From an uncultured Tenacibaculum sp. (GTDB taxonomy: Bacteria; Bacteroidota; Bacteroidia; Flavobacteriales; Flavobacteriaceae), in contig CANMCD010000007.1 of the NCBI GenBank assembly GCA_947496185.1, positions 1-64,000 on the forward strand: DNA of 64,000 nt, given 5' to 3'. Below are positions 60,199-64,000 of this stretch, one piece after another (the first letter of the stretch is position 1; each line of letters starts with the position of its first letter). Both the position numbers and the translations under genes were made by a program. The notes below the pieces were generated by a model that saw nothing but the letters and a program-made list of their open reading frames with translations, did not search any database and had not been told where the DNA came from.

Positions 60199-61236
60199 AT
60201 GTATAAGTTATTTATTAGACCCATATTTTTTCTTTTTGACCCTGAAAAAATTCATCATTTCACTTTTGGAATGATTAAAATAATGACCAAAATTCCATTT
60301 GTTTCTACTATTATACGAAAATATTATACGATAAATGATAACCGATTGGAACGTAATTTATTTGGATTAACGTTTAAAAACCCTGTGGGATTAGCCGCTG
60401 GATTTGATAAAAATGCGGTACTATATAATGAATTGTCAGATTTTGGATTTGGGTTCATTGAAATAGGAACTGTTACACCAGTTGGACAAGAAGGAAATCC
60501 AAAGAAAAGGTTATTTCGACTAAAAGACGATCAAGGAATTATTAACAGAATGGGCTTTAATAACGAAGGGGTAGCTGCAGCTGTTTCTCAGTTAAAAAAG
60601 AACAAAGGAAAAGTAATCATTGGTGGTAATATTGGAAAAAACACAAATACAAACCCCGAAAATTATACAGAGGATTATGTAAGTTGTTTTAAATCCTTGC
60701 ATCCGTATGTAGATTATTTTGTGCTAAATGTAAGTTGTCCAAATGTAAGTAGCCATGCAAAATTAGAAGATGCAGGTTACTTGAAAGAGTTAATTACGGA
60801 GGTTCAAATTCTAAATAATCAAGAGGTTAAGGCCAAACCGATTCTTTTGAAAATTGCGCCAGATTTGAATACAAATCAATTAGATGAAATAATTTCATTA
60901 GTGAATGAGACCAAAATTGACGGTGTTATTGCTTCCAATACCTCTGTCAATAGAGAAGGATTAAAAGCTACTCAAAAGCAATTAGATGAGATAGGTAACG
61001 GAGGGTTAAGTGGACAACCCGTTAAAGATAGAAGTACTAGAGTAATAAAATATTTGGCTGAGCAGTCGAAAAAAGCATTTCCAATTATAGGAGTTGGTGG
61101 AATTCATTCAGCTGTTGATGCCATAGAAAAAATTGAAGCTGGAGCGGATTTGGTACAAATATATACTGGGTTTATTTATGAAGGCCCAAGTTTGATTAAG
61201 GATATAAATAAAGCGATTCTTGCTAAATACAATTAA
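60199..61236 (+). CDS. pyrD: Dihydroorotate dehydrogenase (quinone)
   Basis: 345 residues, class 2. N-terminal membrane-associating helices ([20 protein letters not shown]), FMN-binding [13 protein letters not shown], the catalytic serine in [11 protein letters not shown] and [12 protein letters not shown], and C-terminal IGVGGIHS. It oxidises dihydroorotate to orotate at the inner membrane, passing electrons to quinone. Stop overlaps the next start (TAATG). Confidence 0.95.
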   Translation: MYKLFIRPIFFLFDPEKIHHFTFGMIKIMTKIPFVSTIIRKYYTINDNRLERNLFGLTFKNPVGLAAGFDKNAVLYNELSDFGFGFIEIGTVTPVGQEGNPKKRLFRLKDDQGIINRMGFNNEGVAAAVSQLKKNKGKVIIGGNIGKNTNTNPENYTEDYVSCFKSLHPYVDYFVLNVSCPNVSSHAKLEDAGYLKELITEVQILNNQEVKAKPILLKIAPDLNTNQLDEIISLVNETKIDGVIASNTSVNREGLKATQKQLDEIGNGGLSGQPVKDRSTRVIKYLAEQSKKAFPIIGVGGIHSAVDAIEKIEAGADLVQIYTGFIYEGPSLIKDINKAILAKYN

Positions 61237-61847
61237 TGGAGGTTCTTATATCTTTTATATTGGCGACAACTACATTAGCCATTTCACCTGGGCCTGATAA
61301 TATTTTTGTCCTTACGCAAAGTATGGTAAATGGCAGGAGGTATGGAATGGCAACTGTTTTTGGTTTAATGACAGGGTGTTTAATACATACTTCATTAGTG
61401 GCTTTTGGGGTATCTGGACTTATAAAACAAAACCCAGCTATTTTTTTAATTATAAAAATTTTTGGTGCTATTTATATGTTGTATTTAGCCTATAAAGTAT
61501 TTAAAAGTGATTCCGTTATTGATATTACCTCCCAAGAAGTAGTCCAAAAACCTTCTATAGAGCTATTTAAAACAGGTTTTTGGATGAATGTTTTGAATCC
61601 TAAAGTAACACTATTTTTTTTAGCCTTTTTTCCACAATTTTTATTTTCTACGACCTTGAGCCATGTTTGGCAATTTTATATTCTAGGTGGGATTTTCATA
61701 ATAACTTCATTTACTGTGTTTTCTGGTATAGCCTTATTAGCGGGTACAATCTCAAGTTATATTACAAAAAACAGGAATGTTGGTATTTATCTAAAATGGG
61801 GGCAAATTATTGTCTTTGTACTTATCGCTACTCTTATCTTGGTGTAG
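61236..61847 (+). CDS. LysE family transporter
   Basis: 203 residues, six membrane helices. The LysE/RhtB motif ISPGPDNIFVLTQSMVNGRR begins at residue 17, with GFWMNVLNPKVTLFFLAFFP in the middle. Members export amino acids or homoserine lactones; substrate not predictable. It is translationally coupled to pyrD. Confidence 0.9.
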   Translation: MEVLISFILATTTLAISPGPDNIFVLTQSMVNGRRYGMATVFGLMTGCLIHTSLVAFGVSGLIKQNPAIFLIIKIFGAIYMLYLAYKVFKSDSVIDITSQEVVQKPSIELFKTGFWMNVLNPKVTLFFLAFFPQFLFSTTLSHVWQFYILGGIFIITSFTVFSGIALLAGTISSYITKNRNVGIYLKWGQIIVFVLIATLILV

Positions 61848-62006
61848 CCTAACTCTAGCTTTGAAATACACTTATTTATATTAAATAAAAAATTTTCATC
61901 AATTAATTGGGTAATGAATTTTTGGTAGGCATACTTATATATAAATGTATTATTTAAGACGTATTTAAATAATCAATCAAAAATCAAATAATTAATATTT
62001 TAAAAG

Positions 62007-62807
62007 ATGAAAACAACCAATTTTTTATGGGTAGGTTTAATAAGTTTAGCTACCATTTTTAGTTGTCAAAACGAAGAAATCAATGAAAACCAAGCCGCTA
62101 CTTCCGATACTGTATTGGATAGCAAAAGAGAGGCTAAAGAAAGCGTACATCGTATTAATCACGTTTATAATTACTACGGTGAAAAATTTAAAGTAACGTA
62201 TGTATATGATGAAGAAAGAAAAGAAGTATTAGAAGCAGAAGGAGATACACATATTGCTGAAAAAATCTTTTCTGATGAAGAAAAAAATCCAAAATCTTTA
62301 TTTTTTACGAATCCAAAAGAAAAAAGTACAGAAATTGAGGTGAATGTTTTTGATAATCAAGAAGACCTTAATAAATATGCTTCGGAAGTAGCAGGAGGAT
62401 TGCCAGATGTAAAAGAGAAATCAAATAGAAGGTTACAGGCAAGAAACTGTACAAGTACAGATTGGTGGGGCACAGGTAGATTTTATTTTTACCAACATGC
62501 TTACTACAATTCTTCAATGAATGGTATGAATAGATTCAATCGTTACTATTACAGAGACCACTGGGTAGGTAATAATCACAACGATAGGTTGTCTTCTTTG
62601 ATAGTAACCAAGCCAAGAGAAAAGAAGGCTTTAGTGTATCTTTATCAGCATGGTTGCTATGATGGTAGAGTTATCGGGTTTTATCAATCAAGAGGATACA
62701 GTGGATTTGGAGTGGCAAACTTATCTTGGTATACTTTATCTGGATGGTGGTTTTGGAGAAAATCTTGGAACGATCAAGTATCTTCAACTTCTGGATGGGC
62801 ATGGTAA
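62007..62807 (+). CDS. Lipoprotein with beta/gamma-crystallin-like domain
   Basis: 266 residues. Lipobox ATIFSCQN (Cys 20). The C-terminal 120 residues are rich in Y and W and carry two motifs of the crystallin type, NDRLSSLIV and NDQVSSTSGW, i.e. N/D-D-x-x-S-S, following FYFYQHAYYNSS and VYLYQHGCYDGRVIGF. This pattern binds calcium in microbial crystallins. The middle region (70-150) is unassigned. Probably displayed on the cell surface. Confidence 0.7.
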   Translation: MKTTNFLWVGLISLATIFSCQNEEINENQAATSDTVLDSKREAKESVHRINHVYNYYGEKFKVTYVYDEERKEVLEAEGDTHIAEKIFSDEEKNPKSLFFTNPKEKSTEIEVNVFDNQEDLNKYASEVAGGLPDVKEKSNRRLQARNCTSTDWWGTGRFYFYQHAYYNSSMNGMNRFNRYYYRDHWVGNNHNDRLSSLIVTKPREKKALVYLYQHGCYDGRVIGFYQSRGYSGFGVANLSWYTLSGWWFWRKSWNDQVSSTSGWAW

Positions 62808-62857
62808 TTATATAGCATAACTACCGTATAACGAAAAATAAGAAGTGCGTTAATATT

Positions 62858-62888
62858 AGGCTGTCTAAATAATAAATTTAGACAGCCT
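62858..62888. terminator. Bidirectional terminator
   Basis: AGGCTGTCTAAAT (62858-62870), five-base loop, ATTTAGACAGCCT (62876-62888), perfect 13-bp stem followed by T. Between the crystallin-like gene and convergent lpd. Confidence 0.85.
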
Positions 62889-62895
62889 TTTTTTA

Positions 62896-64000
62896 TTATA
62901 AATGAATAACTTCATCATAAGCATCAGCTACGGCCTCCATAACTGCTTCACTCATTGTAGGGTGTGGGTGAATTGCTTTTAATACTTCATAACCTGTAGT
63001 TTCTAGTTTACGAGCGACTACAGCTTCAGCGATCATATCGGTAACACCTGCGCCAATCATGTGACAACCTAACCATTCACCATATTTTGCATCAAAAATT
63101 ACTTTTACAAAACCATCAGGCGTACCTGCTGCTTTTGCTTTTCCTGATGCAGAAAAAGGAAATTTTCCTACTTTTATATCATATCCTTGCTCTTTGGCTT
63201 TGGCTTCTGTTAAACCAACTGAAGCAATTTCAGGAGTAGCATACGTACATCCTGGGATATTCCCATAGTCAATAGTTTCTGTATGTACACCAGCGATCTT
63301 TTCTACACAGGTGATTCCTTCTGCTGAAGCAACATGCGCTAGAGCAGGCCCCGGAGTAACATCACCAATTGCATAGTATCCTGGTATATTTGTTTGATAA
63401 TAATCGTTGACTAAAATTTTATCACGATCTGTGATAATTCCCACATCTTCTAATCCGATATTTTCGATATTGGTTTTAATACCAACGGCAGATAATACTA
63501 CATCAGCTTCTAAAACAACCTCTCCTTTTTTAGTTTTTACGGTTGCTTTTACACCTTTTCCTGTGGTATCTACAGATTCAACAGCAGCGTTGGTCATAAC
63601 TTTGACACCTGCTTTTTTGAAAGAACGTTCCATTTGTTTAGAAACATCTTTATCTTCTACAGGAACAATATTAGGCATATATTCTACGATGGTCACTTCT
63701 GTTCCCATTGAATTATAGAAATGAGCAAATTCAACACCAATAGCTCCCGATCCAACAACAATCATAGATTTTGGTTGTGAAGGTAAACTCATAGCTTCAC
63801 GATATCCAATTACTTTTTTACCGTCTTGTGGTAAGTTAGGTAATTCTCTTGAACGAGCCCCAGTTGCTATGATAATGTGATCAGCGGTATATTCTGTTAC
63901 CTTTCCTTTACTGTCGGTAACAGCTACTTTTTTATTAGGTTTTATTTTACCAAAACCATCAATAATATCAATTTTATTCTTTTTCATCAAAAATTGAACC
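62896..64000 (-). CDS. lpd: Dihydrolipoyl dehydrogenase, partial (5' end off window)
   Basis: At least 368 C-terminal residues; the frame runs on past position 64000, so an internal ATG at 63990 is not the true start. FAD and NAD domains (IIIATGARS; VVGSGAIGVEFAHFYNSMG), YAIGDVTPGPALAHVA and the C-terminal interface with HPHPTMSEAVMEA, whose His-Pro pair is the catalytic base region. E3 of 2-oxoacid dehydrogenase complexes. The FAD-proximal CxxxxC lies beyond the window. Confidence 0.95.
   Translation of the reverse strand, partial: VQFLMKKNKIDIIDGFGKIKPNKKVAVTDSKGKVTEYTADHIIIATGARSRELPNLPQDGKKVIGYREAMSLPSQPKSMIVVGSGAIGVEFAHFYNSMGTEVTIVEYMPNIVPVEDKDVSKQMERSFKKAGVKVMTNAAVESVDTTGKGVKATVKTKKGEVVLEADVVLSAVGIKTNIENIGLEDVGIITDRDKILVNDYYQTNIPGYYAIGDVTPGPALAHVASAEGITCVEKIAGVHTETIDYGNIPGCTYATPEIASVGLTEAKAKEQGYDIKVGKFPFSASGKAKAAGTPDGFVKVIFDAKYGEWLGCHMIGAGVTDMIAEAVVARKLETTGYEVLKAIHPHPTMSEAVMEAVADAYDEVIHL

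Overview
The window is AT-rich DNA from a member of the Bacteroidota, almost certainly Flavobacteriaceae; a Tenacibaculum-like marine genus is a guess. Support comes from promoter -7 boxes of the form TAnnTTTG, A-rich translation starts with few Shine-Dalgarno sites, a type IX secretion C-terminal domain, an FKBP-type lipoprotein of gliding bacteria and the gene order rsh-fur-purA.

Positions 1 to about 36,920 are the visible part of a tailed-phage prophage (siphovirus-like: tape measure, tube, no contractile sheath seen). It lies against the 3' end of a tRNA-Leu(GAG) gene; its left end is outside the window. Read left to right it holds: a cI-type repressor on the minus strand with a palindromic operator/promoter (155-677); early genes with HTH proteins and an SSB-like protein (706-2752); a recombination/replication block with a PD-(D/E)XK exonuclease, an iteron-like non-coding segment, a VirE_N primase-helicase, a P-loop ATPase, an SNF2-type helicase and a VRR-NUC nuclease (2845-8851); an accessory run of small unknown genes (8851-13958) holding a 371-bp cassette present three times; a Y-family polymerase with an SRAP/YedK protein (14007-15994); a non-coding control region (15991-16510); packaging, head, tail and host-recognition genes (16598-34038); lysis genes (34063-35402); and a tyrosine integrase on the minus strand (35421-36746).

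Positions 36,919-64,000 are host chromosome: tRNA-Leu and tRNA-Lys, aroK, a PyrR-like phosphoribosyltransferase, an S4 RNA-binding protein, an FKBP lipoprotein, MepB; a three-gene minus-strand envelope cluster (LysM/glycosidase-like protein, lipoprotein, large polytopic membrane protein) beside a truncated glycosyltransferase; an H-NOX/histidine kinase/response regulator trio for gas sensing; a T9SS-exported protein; rsh-fur-purA; pheT, pyrD, a LysE exporter, a beta/gamma-crystallin-like lipoprotein and the 3' part of lpd, cut by the window edge.

The parts least explained by known families are the triplicated cassette gene, whose 117-residue product ends in a sliding-clamp-binding peptide (QLELF); the seven 10-bp repeats at 15991-16060 followed by a segment with two stems that can each pair with two alternative partners and by a 31-residue hydrophobic peptide; and the 14-bp inverted repeat that covers the start codon of the Y-family polymerase.
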